64,000 nucleotides of DNA from a candidate division WOR-3 bacterium (GCA_013177935.1 JABLXZ010000004.1:248001-312000); one strand, 5' to 3'; positions 52,694 to 63,231 are shown, counted from the first letter of the stretch. The notes: generated from the sequence alone by a model not told the origin. Numbers and translations are program-made.

Positions 52694-53221
52694 ATGAGAC
52701 TGTCTCTTTCATTCATTCTGAATCTCACCGTACCCCTTCCCCTTTTAGCCCCGATGACCTGGAGCGAAGCAACAATGTGTGCGCCCTGGGACCCGAAGTG
52801 CGGTCATACCTCAGTGGTTTATGACGATAAAATCTGGGTTATGGGAGGATGGTTCTATAGTGAATCAACAATGATAGTATTATTAAACGATGTCTGGTAT
52901 TCCACCAGTTTGAATGAAATTAGCGAGCGTAACCCCGCGCAAAAAGGTTTAATAACTGACCTGGAAATCGGTACCAATCCATTCAGGAGCGGAACTATAA
53001 TAGCCTATAATCTGACAAAACCAAGAGCGGTGCAACTAAACATTTATGACAGTCTTGGAAAAGAGGTTGCGATTCTGTTTAAGGACAGGCAAGGGAGCGG
53101 GGCTCATAAGATAAAATGGAATGGCACTGATGCGGCAGGCAAAACAATCCCTGCCGGCACCTATTTCCTCCACTTAAAGACACCCGCTCGTACAGTAATA
53201 AAGAAGATAGTAAAACTTTAA
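52694..53221 (+). CDS. shortened Kelch-like secreted protein with sorting domain
   Basis: 175 residues. A signal-like start (about 1-20) is followed by about one Kelch motif (HTSVVYDDKIWVMGGWFYSE, then LNDVWYST). It then runs straight into a sorting domain (VQLNIYDSLGKEVAILFK, IPAGTYFLHLKT, KKIVKL). Kelch propellers normally need five to seven repeats, so this looks like the remnant of a larger gene after internal deletion, though it is still an intact frame. GAGGAAC lies before the ATG. First gene of the AT-rich cluster, under a consensus promoter. Confidence 0.65.
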   Translation: MRLSLSFILNLTVPLPLLAPMTWSEATMCAPWDPKCGHTSVVYDDKIWVMGGWFYSESTMIVLLNDVWYSTSLNEISERNPAQKGLITDLEIGTNPFRSGTIIAYNLTKPRAVQLNIYDSLGKEVAILFKDRQGSGAHKIKWNGTDAAGKTIPAGTYFLHLKTPARTVIKKIVKL

Positions 53222-53236
53222 TAAAATGAGGAAGAA

Positions 53237-56200
53237 ATGAAAAAAGTGTATCTTACCGTTCTTCCGTTTCTTGTTTTATTCATATTAGTTTCCTTTCGCT
53301 CCCTTTATGGAACTATTTACTACTGGGATTTGTTTGAGCGAAATTCGCTCACGCCCTGGACCGAACAAATTCAGGGTTCTGGCGTGGTGACTTTAGAGGG
53401 CGAACCAGATAACTTAATATATTCTGCTCATCAAAGACATGGAGAAAAGAGTATAAAAGTAAGAGACGGCGACGATACTTCTTACGCAAGCGCCAGTTGT
53501 CCTTTCCCCTCTCTGGCCGATCAAGAAAGAGAATTTATGGTTGAATTTTATTTTTATATCCCTTCTGCCACTTCTTCGGGAAATTGGGATTTGTTGAGGG
53601 ACCTCTTTCTATACAAACCATCAAGAAACAACGGACCGGCAAATATCTCAATCGTTTTGGTGCAACCATTTGATTCTTCTAACGGAAAAAAATACTGGAG
53701 ACTAAGAATTGAAGATGGCCAGGGTGCCCATTCTATTTCCTATCCAGAAAGTTTGAGTTTTTGGCATAGATTTCAAATTCACCAGTTAGAATCTGGTGTT
53801 GTAAATCTGTGGATAAATGGAGATTCAATTGGTAGTTTTATCTCCTCAAGTTCCACCTTGCCGCCTGATAAGATTACCATTGGCACATTGGAAGGAATGC
53901 AGAATGGAACCGCCTTTTGGGACGATTTTATTATAACCACGCCTCCACAGAATGCAAAGCACCCAAGAGTTTATTTTGACTCTCTCTTTATTCCAGAGTT
54001 AAGGAATCGAAGAACTAATGCAGATTCAACACCGATTGGCGTAAGTTATAAAACCTTGTGGGATAGACGAAGAAAATGGTTAGATTCGTTAGCGGCGGAT
54101 ATTCCTGACCAAAACGGCTACTTCCTCAACTATCCTTATTATGAGCCTCCCGGGAAACGGACAACTCATCCACCCGACACGCTCGTAAAGTGGGACTTCA
54201 TCGCAATGAGATGGGAACGAAGGATGGAGTTGGCAGCCTTTGTTTTAAAAATTGATTCAGAAAACTCACCAGGTCTGTTTGATACTTTACGACCTTGTCT
54301 AAGGGCAATAACAAAGTGGCAACGATGGGTTAATCCGATAGATACACCATTTAACAACCTGCCTTTCCCACCTTTTGAATATTGTGGTCATTCAACCGCT
54401 TTTATCACTCGGGGGGTAGCGGTTGTCTATGACTTAATCTACGATAGGTTGTCAAATTACGAACGAATGTCAATCCAAAATATCATCCTCACTCACGGAA
54501 TCGGGCAAATCTATCTCGGGCTTAAAAAGGGCATTTATTACCGAGAGGGCTGGTATTGGACCAATTGGGGATGTTTATATGCCTCGGCATTAGGAATCGC
54601 CTGCTTATCGCTTGATGATAGTGTGACAATCCCGCAATACTGGAATTTCGTCCGCAACGAATTTTTAACAAAACTTTTATCACCTACTGATCAGGGAGGC
54701 ACTTTTGACCCACTCGGCACCAGTGATGAAGGGCTTTCTTATGGTACATTTAGCGTTCAATCCCTTGCCCGGTTGGCTGAGGCGATGAAAAATGTCCTCG
54801 GCGACCATTCTTTATACGCAGAACCCTATCTTAGAGAATATATCAACGGGTTTATTCATCTTTTAGTCTCCGGCTGGAATAACATGGTTATGTTTGGAGA
54901 TGTGCAGTTGGGGTATGGCGTTAGGGGCATACCGGCAGATGCCTTTTATATCCTTACTAAATATTACCAAAGTGAACTTGGACAATGGCTATTGGGAAAA
55001 TTGGTTCAATACGATGAGTTACAAGGGAACGATCGGATTTGGGGATGGCCCATTTCTTATCTGCCTCATTTTATATGCTTAGATGCTACCCTTCAGGTTA
55101 AAGAACCCAAGGAAGTACTGAATCTCACTAGGTATTTTAACCAGATAGGTTGGATAAGTTCTCGTACTGATTGGAGCGATAATGGTCTAGTAGTGGCCTT
55201 TAAATCTGGACCCTGTTATACTGGGCATGGCTACCACCAGGATAATAATAATTTCGTAATAGGGAAAAAGGGGTGGTGGCTTGTCACCGACCGAGGTTAT
55301 CGGACAGGTGATATAAGCCATTATCACAATGTTCTTACTGTAGATAATCAGGGTCAAGCATCACAGCCGCCGCGTGACGGAAGAATAACTGCTTTTGATA
55401 CATCTTGTGCTGATGCCCAATTTATCTTTTTAAAAGGCGACGCATATAATAGTTATTCATATAACTACTATGGTAATCCTTTACTAAGGTGGTGGTTGCG
55501 GAGTGGCGTTTTGGTAAAAAAACCGGTGCAATGTTTTATTCTCTATGATGATATAAAAAGTGATGTTCCGAGAAATTTAGACTGGCGATTGCGCCCCGAA
55601 TACCGCACAGCTTATTATGGTGGTGACAGCATTCTCATGCCAGGAAGACTCTTAGTAAAATTCCTTCTTCCTGACACCCCCAGAATTGAATGGGATATAG
55701 ATACCATCCCGCGACCACATTATTCTACTGAGGCGTTTCTGGAAAATTACGGATGTCTGCTTGATACTATTGAGAGCGACGGAGATGCGCATTCTGTTTT
55801 TAATGTCGCTCCGAATCGCAGTGACACTTCTGTTTACCGGGCACAATATCTTACCGTTTTTCTCCCCCTCCGCGGCACAACACGACCCCCTATTGTTAGA
55901 ATTGACGGCTCAACAATGGTCGGGGCTCTTGTCAAAAATAGTGCTGTAATGTTCAGTAAATTAGGGCCAGGACTTCCAGTTGATGAGGTGCAATTTCAGC
56001 TCGAGGCTTCTCAGGCAGAAACGGCAGACATTTTTCTCGTTGATTTATTACCGAACTCCTCCTACACTCTCTTTGTGTTCAATGAGGATGACAGTTTAAT
56101 ATCTTCTAATGTCTATCCAACTACCTCAGAGGGTTGTCTTTATTTTAGAGCCTTGATAGATGGGAGAAATACTATCCTTATATCTTCTAAAGAATTCTGT

Positions 56201-58006
56201 GACTCTAAAGGAACCCACCCAAATCAGGGTCGGCATCTAACGAGAGCGGTCAACACCTCAGATTTACAATGGGTATATCAAGAGTATGGCACTATTTGTC
56301 GGCAAACGATGGGGGATAGACTCATTTTACCGCCGGAATACATTATTACAAGAGGAAAAAACCCATCAATTGCGAAAGCGCCAGCCGCACTCTCTTGGAT
56401 ATGTTATACCACGAGTGATTCGCAGAACTGTGTTCTTGAAAGGTGCGATGGAACTTGGAAAAAGGTGAATATATTCTCATCTTCAACGAGTGAGATTGGT
56501 GCACCTTCTTTAGTTTTATCCCAGATTAGAGAGATGGATGCGCCGCCCCCACACCAGCTCATAGGTGAGATGGGTTATGTTGTTTATACCATCAATCGGT
56601 TGACAGGTCCAGGGAATTTCAATTACCTTTATTTCAGCGCTTTTGACAGTGAGAACGTTTACTATTCGGTTGTCCTGGATAGCGGTGATGTTGTAACCCC
56701 TTCCATTGCAATCACTCCGGGTGATTATCTGCATATTGCCTGGTGTAAGGATAACAGGGTGTATTACCAGACGACCCTGCAGCCAATCACACCTAACCAG
56801 GTAAGACAGGGACAGCAACCAGTCTGGTCAGCAAAAGTTCCGGTTTCAACACCAACTACGCCAATTACTGAACCCGCCTCCAACCCTTTCATTGAGGCGC
56901 AGGGGGAGTGGGTTTATGTTACCTGGCGTGGACCGAATGAGGAGGGCGATTCAACGAAGGGCGAAGTCTGGCAGCGAAAGGGAAAGATACAGCCGGGCAC
57001 AACTCCTGATTGGTATCGTCCGTGGAATCTCAGCCGGTCCCCGTTGCGCGAATCCAATTATCCCACACAATCAACCGGGACCGCAGTTGTCTGGCAGGAG
57101 CAACTGCCCAATAACTGGGAAATCTTTGCTAACATAAAGGACCAGATAGTCAATATCTCCAATACCCCCAAAAACTCCTTCTATCCTCATACCAATCTTC
57201 AGCCCGCACCACCTTATGTCCCTTTAGAATGGCGGCTCTTTACAGTCTGGACCGAGGAGTCCATCCCAGAAAGGTTATACCGGATAAAATATGGAAATTA
57301 CTTCTTCGGGAGACCGCCTGAGCCTGACCCGGCATTGGATGTCATCTGCGGCGAGCCAGAGCCTTCTGTTTACTGCGTTAAAAGAGATGGCTATCTCGCT
57401 ACCTTTCCTGCTGACTACGGCAACGAAGAACTGATATATCGTCTGCCTTATCTCCATCCTGACAAATACTACCTTCTTTCGCTGGTTAGTTGTCGGGATT
57501 CCGTATGTTACGAGGCAGAGGTCGTCCTTGGCGATTTGGTGCTTGATACAATCAGTTATGCCCTTTCTACTTCTGAGACACTGGAGGTAGAAATTCCCTT
57601 CGGTATTTATGACAGCACCTCTGTGGTTCTAATGGTCAAGAAAATAACCGGAACCTCCTGTGCGGTTAGTAATATAAGGTTATACGAATATGAAGTCATA
57701 CCCGATGATTCATCTGATGGTTCGCAGAGTCTGGCTTCGCTAAAGTTTGGGCGGACTGAACTTTACCCACCTTTCCCTAACCCGGCTCTAAGGGAGACAA
57801 CAATAAAATACCAGTTAACCCAAATGGGTGATGTTTCACTTTCGCTCTTTGATATTTCTGGCAGAGAGGTAAAAAGGCTGGTGCGAGAGAAAAAGAGAGC
57901 CGGTATTTATACGGTACGATTGAACAGCGACAATCTTCCTTCTGGTGTTTACTTCATCCGCCTGAAGACTGTAAATTTTACCAAGAAGTTAGTTATTGCA
58001 AAATAA
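53237..58006 (+). CDS. secreted heparinase II/III-like polysaccharide lyase with sorting domain
   Basis: 1589 residues. Signal peptide about 1-25. A LamG-like beta-sandwich (about 30-235) precedes a helical toroid (about 250-620) and a heparinase II/III-type beta domain starting at YHQDNNNFVIGKKGWWLVTD (H667). The following SHYHNVLTVD matches the family's metal/substrate strand. After about 1000 come propeller-like repeats, and the end is a type IX-like sorting domain (LSLFDISGREVKRLVREK, LPSGVYFIRLKT). It should cleave an acidic polysaccharide by beta-elimination outside the cell. The first two-thirds is clearly AT-richer than the rest of the window, with many AGA and TTA codons, suggesting acquisition. 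Confidence 0.8.
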   Translation: MKKVYLTVLPFLVLFILVSFRSLYGTIYYWDLFERNSLTPWTEQIQGSGVVTLEGEPDNLIYSAHQRHGEKSIKVRDGDDTSYASASCPFPSLADQEREFMVEFYFYIPSATSSGNWDLLRDLFLYKPSRNNGPANISIVLVQPFDSSNGKKYWRLRIEDGQGAHSISYPESLSFWHRFQIHQLESGVVNLWINGDSIGSFISSSSTLPPDKITIGTLEGMQNGTAFWDDFIITTPPQNAKHPRVYFDSLFIPELRNRRTNADSTPIGVSYKTLWDRRRKWLDSLAADIPDQNGYFLNYPYYEPPGKRTTHPPDTLVKWDFIAMRWERRMELAAFVLKIDSENSPGLFDTLRPCLRAITKWQRWVNPIDTPFNNLPFPPFEYCGHSTAFITRGVAVVYDLIYDRLSNYERMSIQNIILTHGIGQIYLGLKKGIYYREGWYWTNWGCLYASALGIACLSLDDSVTIPQYWNFVRNEFLTKLLSPTDQGGTFDPLGTSDEGLSYGTFSVQSLARLAEAMKNVLGDHSLYAEPYLREYINGFIHLLVSGWNNMVMFGDVQLGYGVRGIPADAFYILTKYYQSELGQWLLGKLVQYDELQGNDRIWGWPISYLPHFICLDATLQVKEPKEVLNLTRYFNQIGWISSRTDWSDNGLVVAFKSGPCYTGHGYHQDNNNFVIGKKGWWLVTDRGYRTGDISHYHNVLTVDNQGQASQPPRDGRITAFDTSCADAQFIFLKGDAYNSYSYNYYGNPLLRWWLRSGVLVKKPVQCFILYDDIKSDVPRNLDWRLRPEYRTAYYGGDSILMPGRLLVKFLLPDTPRIEWDIDTIPRPHYSTEAFLENYGCLLDTIESDGDAHSVFNVAPNRSDTSVYRAQYLTVFLPLRGTTRPPIVRIDGSTMVGALVKNSAVMFSKLGPGLPVDEVQFQLEASQAETADIFLVDLLPNSSYTLFVFNEDDSLISSNVYPTTSEGCLYFRALIDGRNTILISSKEFCDSKGTHPNQGRHLTRAVNTSDLQWVYQEYGTICRQTMGDRLILPPEYIITRGKNPSIAKAPAALSWICYTTSDSQNCVLERCDGTWKKVNIFSSSTSEIGAPSLVLSQIREMDAPPPHQLIGEMGYVVYTINRLTGPGNFNYLYFSAFDSENVYYSVVLDSGDVVTPSIAITPGDYLHIAWCKDNRVYYQTTLQPITPNQVRQGQQPVWSAKVPVSTPTTPITEPASNPFIEAQGEWVYVTWRGPNEEGDSTKGEVWQRKGKIQPGTTPDWYRPWNLSRSPLRESNYPTQSTGTAVVWQEQLPNNWEIFANIKDQIVNISNTPKNSFYPHTNLQPAPPYVPLEWRLFTVWTEESIPERLYRIKYGNYFFGRPPEPDPALDVICGEPEPSVYCVKRDGYLATFPADYGNEELIYRLPYLHPDKYYLLSLVSCRDSVCYEAEVVLGDLVLDTISYALSTSETLEVEIPFGIYDSTSVVLMVKKITGTSCAVSNIRLYEYEVIPDDSSDGSQSLASLKFGRTELYPPFPNPALRETTIKYQLTQMGDVSLSLFDISGREVKRLVREKKRAGIYTVRLNSDNLPSGVYFIRLKTVNFTKKLVIAK

Positions 58007-59770
58007 GTGTCAAAACTTATTTCCTTATTACTTTTTCCTTCAATTCTTCTGGCACAGATTGGGTTATGGCGCATCAAACGGACTGTGTATCTGCCTTACG
58101 GTTTGGGAGGTGCTTATATCCTCTGTGCTGATACCGACCACAACGGATTCAACGAGATAATATTCCGCACCCGGTTTCTCTGGCAAATTTATGAACACTT
58201 TCCTTTCAATAACTATCAACAGGTATACGCTGATACCGGCGCCTATCCTTATCCACCGGGCATAGAAACCGGAAATTTTGAACCCTATGATGTTGGTTTT
58301 CTTGACCAGGATGGTTTCACCGATTTGGTGGGACCGAACATAAGAAATGCCAATGACTCACTTTATAATGTGGTAACAATCCAGGAAAGTCCGGACTCTT
58401 CTTCCTATCCGGAGAGTTTGTCCTGGTGGTATAAAATCACACCAGACTTAACTGTGCTATCAAATCCTTTCTACATCACAAATGATTTAGATGATGATAC
58501 AAAAAAAGAGATTCTTGCTGGGGTGCCTAACCTACAGATTGGAGCTGGAATATGGGAAAATGTCGCCAATAACCAGAATGAATTAGTTTGGCATCGCGCT
58601 TCGGAAGACGGATTTTCTTTTGCTTACGGCGATTTTGATGAGGACGGGCATAAGGAATTTGTAACCGCCGGTTTAGGTTCTCTGGGCAGAGTTTTTATCT
58701 ACGAAAATACCGGTGACAATCAGTATGAACTGGTTAGGGTTGACACCGTGCGCATCCCCAACGGCTCGGATGTGTTTTCCGGTCAGGATGTGGATGGCGA
58801 TGGTAAACCAGAGTTCTTAGTTGGCTTTGCCTGGTATCTTGGCGGTCCCTTTGACTTTTATCTTTATATGTGGGAGGCAACCGGTAACAACAGTTATGAG
58901 CGCACCCTTATTGACCGGATTACCGATGTGGAGTGCTCAGACCTGCGAAGCAAATGCGGTGATATTGACGGCGATGGCGTTGAGGAAGTGGTCTGGTCAA
59001 TAGGTGCCAAGGTGATGGTCTATTCTGCCACGGGCAACAATCAGTTTCAACAGGTCTGGTTGTGGCGGAATGACCATGGCGGTCAGTACCCGCACAGTAT
59101 GGTAAATATTTATGACATGAACGGCAACGGCTATAACGAAATTGTCGTGAGCGGCGAGAATAAGACCTCAATTTTTGAGGTTGAGGCGGTAAGGGTGTTA
59201 AGTCCCAATGGCGGTGAAAACCTTTCGGGCAGAAGTCAGGTTCTAATCAAATGGCATAAGTTTTTCCCGCCAAGATGCGATTCGCTCTCTTTGTTTTACT
59301 CCCTGAATAATGGCAGAACTTATGAGACAATTGCCACCGGTATTCCCGGAAGCGATAGTACCTATCTCTGGACTGTGCCCAACATCGCTTCCGATTCCGG
59401 CAAAGTGAAAATCATCACCTATGGTCCGGGCTGGCAGTTTGATGAATCGGATAGGGTATTCCGGATTGTGCCGGTTGGGGTGGAAGAGCAGACCCCGGGC
59501 AGTATCAGCGACTGGTCGCTTACGGTATCGCCAAATCCCGCTTCAGGTCGGATAAAGGTCTGCTATGATGTCCCGAGCCGGTCAACTGTCAGACTGGGAC
59601 TGTATGACGCTGCTGGACGTCTTGTTGCCCTCCTTGCCTCAAGCACGCACACAGCCGGCAGATACAGAATCAATCTCGGTGAAAAAGCCCTACTACCCCG
59701 AGGTGTTTACCTTATTCGCCTGGAAACTAACAGCCATTTCTTTACCGAAAAGGTCATTGTGGCGCAGTGA
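58007..59770 (+). CDS. secreted FG-GAP propeller protein with sorting domain
   Basis: 587 residues. GTG start immediately after the lyase stop. Signal peptide about 1-16 (LLLFPSILLA). FG-GAP-like motifs (CADTDHNGFNEIIF, AYGDFDEDGHKEFVT, SGQDVDGDGKPEFLV, KCGDIDGDGVEEVVW, NIYDMNGNGYNEIVV) span about 30-385. A small Ig-like domain follows (VLSPNGGENLSGRSQVLIKW), and the protein ends in a sorting domain (VRLGLYDAAGRLVALLAS, LPRGVYLIRLET). Coupled to the lyase, it may bind the same polysaccharide. Confidence 0.8.
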   Translation: MSKLISLLLFPSILLAQIGLWRIKRTVYLPYGLGGAYILCADTDHNGFNEIIFRTRFLWQIYEHFPFNNYQQVYADTGAYPYPPGIETGNFEPYDVGFLDQDGFTDLVGPNIRNANDSLYNVVTIQESPDSSSYPESLSWWYKITPDLTVLSNPFYITNDLDDDTKKEILAGVPNLQIGAGIWENVANNQNELVWHRASEDGFSFAYGDFDEDGHKEFVTAGLGSLGRVFIYENTGDNQYELVRVDTVRIPNGSDVFSGQDVDGDGKPEFLVGFAWYLGGPFDFYLYMWEATGNNSYERTLIDRITDVECSDLRSKCGDIDGDGVEEVVWSIGAKVMVYSATGNNQFQQVWLWRNDHGGQYPHSMVNIYDMNGNGYNEIVVSGENKTSIFEVEAVRVLSPNGGENLSGRSQVLIKWHKFFPPRCDSLSLFYSLNNGRTYETIATGIPGSDSTYLWTVPNIASDSGKVKIITYGPGWQFDESDRVFRIVPVGVEEQTPGSISDWSLTVSPNPASGRIKVCYDVPSRSTVRLGLYDAAGRLVALLASSTHTAGRYRINLGEKALLPRGVYLIRLETNSHFFTEKVIVAQ

Positions 59771-59803
59771 TGTAGTTGCTACCGCGTTAGGGACCAACCG
59801 ATA

Positions 59804-61618
59804 TTATTTAAATAAGGCGGTACTGCCCGGCGGGTGCAGGTACTCGTAAATCTTTTCCGCCAGACTCCTGCCGATGCCTCTAACCCGGGCGATGTCATCA
59901 ACACCAGCCCCACGCAGTTTGTTAAGCGAACCAAAGTGCTGTAGCAACGCCTGCCGCCGTACCGTGCCAATTCCCGGAATCCTGTCCAGTTCCGACTCCA
60001 CCAGTTTCTTACTGCGCAGTTTCCGGTGGAAGGTGATGGCAAAACGGTGCGACTCGTCCCGAATCCGCTTTAAAAGTTTTAGCGCTGCTGAGGTCACGGG
60101 AATCGAAATCTCCCTGCCGTCAATGTAAAACAGGGTGTCGGTCCGTTTTGCCAGTCCGAGAATCGGAATCTCCTGGTCAAACTGATGATAAGCCTTGATT
60201 GCTGCCGAAAGTTGCCCTTTGCCACCATCAACCAGTACCAGGTCGGGCAACGGCAGGTTTTTCTCCAGCAGCCCGCGCACCCGCCGCGCCAGCACCTCCT
60301 CCATCATCGCAAAGTCGTTTGGTCCGGAAACGGTTCTAATCTTAAACAGCCGGTACTGGCTCTTTAACGGCTTGCCGTCGCGGAAAACCACCACCGAACC
60401 AACCGCATTACTGCCCTGCGTATTGGAGATGTCAACCCCTTCAATCAACCGTGGTGGTGTTGCCAGCCCGAGGATTTCTGCCAGTTGCCGGCTGCCTTCC
60501 GGAATACGCTCCACCACCGGCACCGCTTCAGCCAGTGCCTTTTCCGCATTGCGCTGTGCCAGTTCAACCAGTTTCCGTTTTTCCCCGCGTTGCGGCGCGC
60601 TGATTTCCACCCGGCGCCTTCTTTTCTCCCAGAACAGGTGCTCAAAAAGTTCTCCGCCCGCAATCGGTGCCGGCAGGACAATCTCATCCGGCAGGTCCGC
60701 GGTGTGGGTGTAAACCGACCGCAAAAGACCTTCGAGCAACTCTTCCTCTGATGTGTCTCTTGTGGCACTGAGCAAATACTCCTCCCGGGCAACAATCTTA
60801 CCTTCCCGAATCCGGAACAGCACCGCCGCCGCACTTTTGTCTGCCCGTGCCAGTCCAATCACATCCCGGGCGGTTTTGTCAGCAGTAACCACCTGTTGAT
60901 TGCGGACAATCTCGCGCAATGCCAGCAACTGGTCACGCAGAATCGCCGCCTGCTCGTAGCGCTGCTGTTCTGCCGCTTCCCACATCCGCCTTTCCAGTTC
61001 GGTAATCAACTTCTCATTGTTGCCCGAGAGAAACTCAATCACATCTTGCACCAGTTGCCGGTACACCTCAGGATTGACACTGCCCCGACAAGGTCCGAGA
61101 CACCGCCTCATCTGGAAGTTGAGGCACGGCTCTTTCTGATTCGGGTCGGGCAATGTGCGCTTGCAGGTCCGGATGCGGAAGATGCGTTTGACCGCCCGCA
61201 ATGCCCGGCGTAACTCCCGGGCGCTGGTGTAAGGACCGAACAAAACCGCGCCATCCGGCTTGATATTGCGAGTAACAAAAATCCGGGGAAACGGCTCGTT
61301 AACAGTGATTTTAAGATAAGGGTACTTCTTGTCATCACGCAGCCGGACATTGTAGCGGGGCTTTTTTATCTTGATTAAACTCTCTTCTAAAAGTAGCGCC
61401 TCAACCTCAGAACGGGTAATGATGGTCTCAATGTCACTTATCCGGCGGACCAGCGCCGCAAGCCGGGGTTCCTTTTGCGGACCAAGATAGGCGCGTAACC
61501 GCTCCCGCAACACCCGCGCCTTACCAATGTAGATGACCCTGCCTTTGTCGTCCTTCAGGAGGTAAACACCGGGTTCGGTCGGTGCTTGCGTAATTTTCTC
61601 GGCAACACTGCCTTTCAT
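59804..61618 (-). CDS. uvrC: excinuclease ABC subunit C
   Basis: 604 residues. The GIY-YIG endonuclease domain is at the start (GVYLLKDDKGRVIYIGKA, 17-34). A cysteine cluster region (CLNFQMRRCLGPCRG) and a UVR motif (about 205-240) follow. Then the RNase-H-like C-terminal endonuclease (GVDISNTQGSNAVGSVVVF, LVLVDGGKGQLSAA) and a helix-hairpin-helix pair end the protein. It makes both incisions in nucleotide excision repair. It starts 36 bp after rtcB, so DNA and RNA repair genes share a probable transcript. Confidence 0.96.
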   Translation of the reverse strand: MKGSVAEKITQAPTEPGVYLLKDDKGRVIYIGKARVLRERLRAYLGPQKEPRLAALVRRISDIETIITRSEVEALLLEESLIKIKKPRYNVRLRDDKKYPYLKITVNEPFPRIFVTRNIKPDGAVLFGPYTSARELRRALRAVKRIFRIRTCKRTLPDPNQKEPCLNFQMRRCLGPCRGSVNPEVYRQLVQDVIEFLSGNNEKLITELERRMWEAAEQQRYEQAAILRDQLLALREIVRNQQVVTADKTARDVIGLARADKSAAAVLFRIREGKIVAREEYLLSATRDTSEEELLEGLLRSVYTHTADLPDEIVLPAPIAGGELFEHLFWEKRRRRVEISAPQRGEKRKLVELAQRNAEKALAEAVPVVERIPEGSRQLAEILGLATPPRLIEGVDISNTQGSNAVGSVVVFRDGKPLKSQYRLFKIRTVSGPNDFAMMEEVLARRVRGLLEKNLPLPDLVLVDGGKGQLSAAIKAYHQFDQEIPILGLAKRTDTLFYIDGREISIPVTSAALKLLKRIRDESHRFAITFHRKLRSKKLVESELDRIPGIGTVRRQALLQHFGSLNKLRGAGVDDIARVRGIGRSLAEKIYEYLHPPGSTALFK

Positions 61619-61654
61619 AACCGGCTCGCCTTTGGCGCAAACTGCTGGCTACGC

Positions 61655-63112
61655 TTAGCCCTTGACGACACCTAACGGCTTCATCCGCGCCACCTTGCGG
61701 GCAATGCCCGCCCGATGGCACACATCGACCACTTTGTCAACATCTTTATAGGCGTCCGGCACCTCCTCGTTCAAAACCTCCCGGCTCGCTGCCATAACCA
61801 AAATCCCCTGGGCGCGCAGTTCTGCTGCGACATCGCGCTTTTTCGTCTCCTCAAGCGCCCGGGTTCTTGACCACACCCGGCCCGCGCCATGACAGGCAGA
61901 GCCGAAGGTTTCCTGCGCCGCCTTTTCGGTGCCGAGTAGCAGGTAAGAACTGGTCCCCATATCACCGGGAATCAGAACCGGCTGTCCCAGATGCCGATAT
62001 TTCTCCGGCAATGCCGGATGCCCGGGTGGAAATGCCCGTGTTGCTCCCTTCCGGTGCACGCACAGTTTCATCTTTTTGCCATTAACCTCGTGCTCCTCAA
62101 TCTTGGCGATGTTGTGCGCTACATCGTAAACCTGACTCATCCCCAGCCGCTCAATCGGAATCCCAAGCACCTGAGAAAACGCCTCGCGTACCCAATGAGT
62201 AATCGCCTGGCGATTTGCCCAGGCGTAGTTTGCCGCTGCAACCATTGCCCCAAAGTACTTCTTTCCTTCGGGCGAGTCAAGAGGAGCACAGGCAAGTTGC
62301 CGGTCAACGAGATGAATCCCGTACTTGTGCGCTGCGGCAACCAGACTGCGCACATTGTCGTCGCAAATCTGATAACCTAAACCCCGGGAGCCGGTGTGTA
62401 TCATCACCGTAATTTGCCCCTGATAAATGCCCAGTTCTGCTGCCGCCTTCGGGTCATAGATTTCCACCACCTCCTGAATCTCGAGGAAATGGTTGCCCGC
62501 ACCCAGCGTTCCCAATTGCGGCATACCCCGTTCCAGCGCCCGTGCCGACACACCCGCCAGATCAGCACCCTTCATCTCGCCCTGTTCCTCAGTATACTCC
62601 AAATCTTCGGGCGTTCCATAACCCTGTTCCACCGCCCAGCGCGCTCCTTTGGTCAAAACCTCAGCAACTGTGTTCTGCGAAATCCGGATTTTCCCTTTGG
62701 AACCAACACCCGAGGGAACATTGTAAAAAATCGCCCGCACCAGTTTTTCCAGCAGTTCGGGCTTTAAATCCTTACGCTCAAGGCTGGTGCGCAAAAGTCG
62801 CACCCCGCAGTTGATATCATAACCAACACCACCGGGCGAAATCACACCCTGATTCAGGTCAAAGGCGGCAACTCCACCAATTGCAAAACCGTAACCCCAG
62901 TGAATATCCGGCATCGCCAGCGATTTACCGACAATGCCCGGTAGCGTCGCGACATTGGCAACCTGCTCTGGTGCCTGGTCCGCCTTGATGTCTTCCAGCA
63001 GATTGGCGTCAGCATAAATAATACCATCAACCCGCATCTCCGGTTTATAACTACGGGGAATCAAAACCCGGGTATCGTCCAGTTTCTCTAACGGTCCATT
63101 CCATCCTGCCAT
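61655..63112 (-). CDS. rtcB: RNA-splicing ligase RtcB
   Basis: 485 residues. The metal and GMP-binding core is complete: GGVGYDINCGVRLL (D99, C102), GAGNHFLEIQ, HTGSRGLGYQ, KGATRAFPPGHP and CHGAGR with the guanylylated histidine further on. It joins 2',3'-cyclic phosphate or 3'-phosphate RNA ends to 5'-OH ends in tRNA splicing or RNA repair. No archease gene is adjacent. ATG 63112 stands 6 nt after a perfect -10 box (leaderless). Confidence 0.96.
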   Translation of the reverse strand: MAGWNGPLEKLDDTRVLIPRSYKPEMRVDGIIYADANLLEDIKADQAPEQVANVATLPGIVGKSLAMPDIHWGYGFAIGGVAAFDLNQGVISPGGVGYDINCGVRLLRTSLERKDLKPELLEKLVRAIFYNVPSGVGSKGKIRISQNTVAEVLTKGARWAVEQGYGTPEDLEYTEEQGEMKGADLAGVSARALERGMPQLGTLGAGNHFLEIQEVVEIYDPKAAAELGIYQGQITVMIHTGSRGLGYQICDDNVRSLVAAAHKYGIHLVDRQLACAPLDSPEGKKYFGAMVAAANYAWANRQAITHWVREAFSQVLGIPIERLGMSQVYDVAHNIAKIEEHEVNGKKMKLCVHRKGATRAFPPGHPALPEKYRHLGQPVLIPGDMGTSSYLLLGTEKAAQETFGSACHGAGRVWSRTRALEETKKRDVAAELRAQGILVMAASREVLNEEVPDAYKDVDKVVDVCHRAGIARKVARMKPLGVVKG

Positions 63113-63118
63113 AAAAAT

Positions 63119-63147
63119 ATTATAAAATGATATCTCTTTTCCGTCAA
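63119..63147 (-). promoter_or_regulatory. leaderless promoter of rtcB
   Basis: Minus-strand TTGACG (63147-63142), 17-bp spacer, TATAAT (63124-63119), then 6 nt to ATG 63112. Confidence 0.8.
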
Positions 63148-63179
63148 TCGTGCCTCAGTTCAAACTATCAATCCTTTTG

Positions 63180-63208
63180 TTGACCCTTTACCTGATATTA
63201 GATAAAAT
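63180..63208 (+). promoter_or_regulatory. leadered promoter of the in-frame-TGA gene
   Basis: TTGACC at 63180-63185, 17-bp spacer, TAAAAT at 63203-63208; leader about 17 nt with GGAGG at 63221-63225 and ATG at 63232. Confidence 0.7.
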
Positions 63209-63231
63209 CTTTTTGTAAAAGGAGGCACGGT

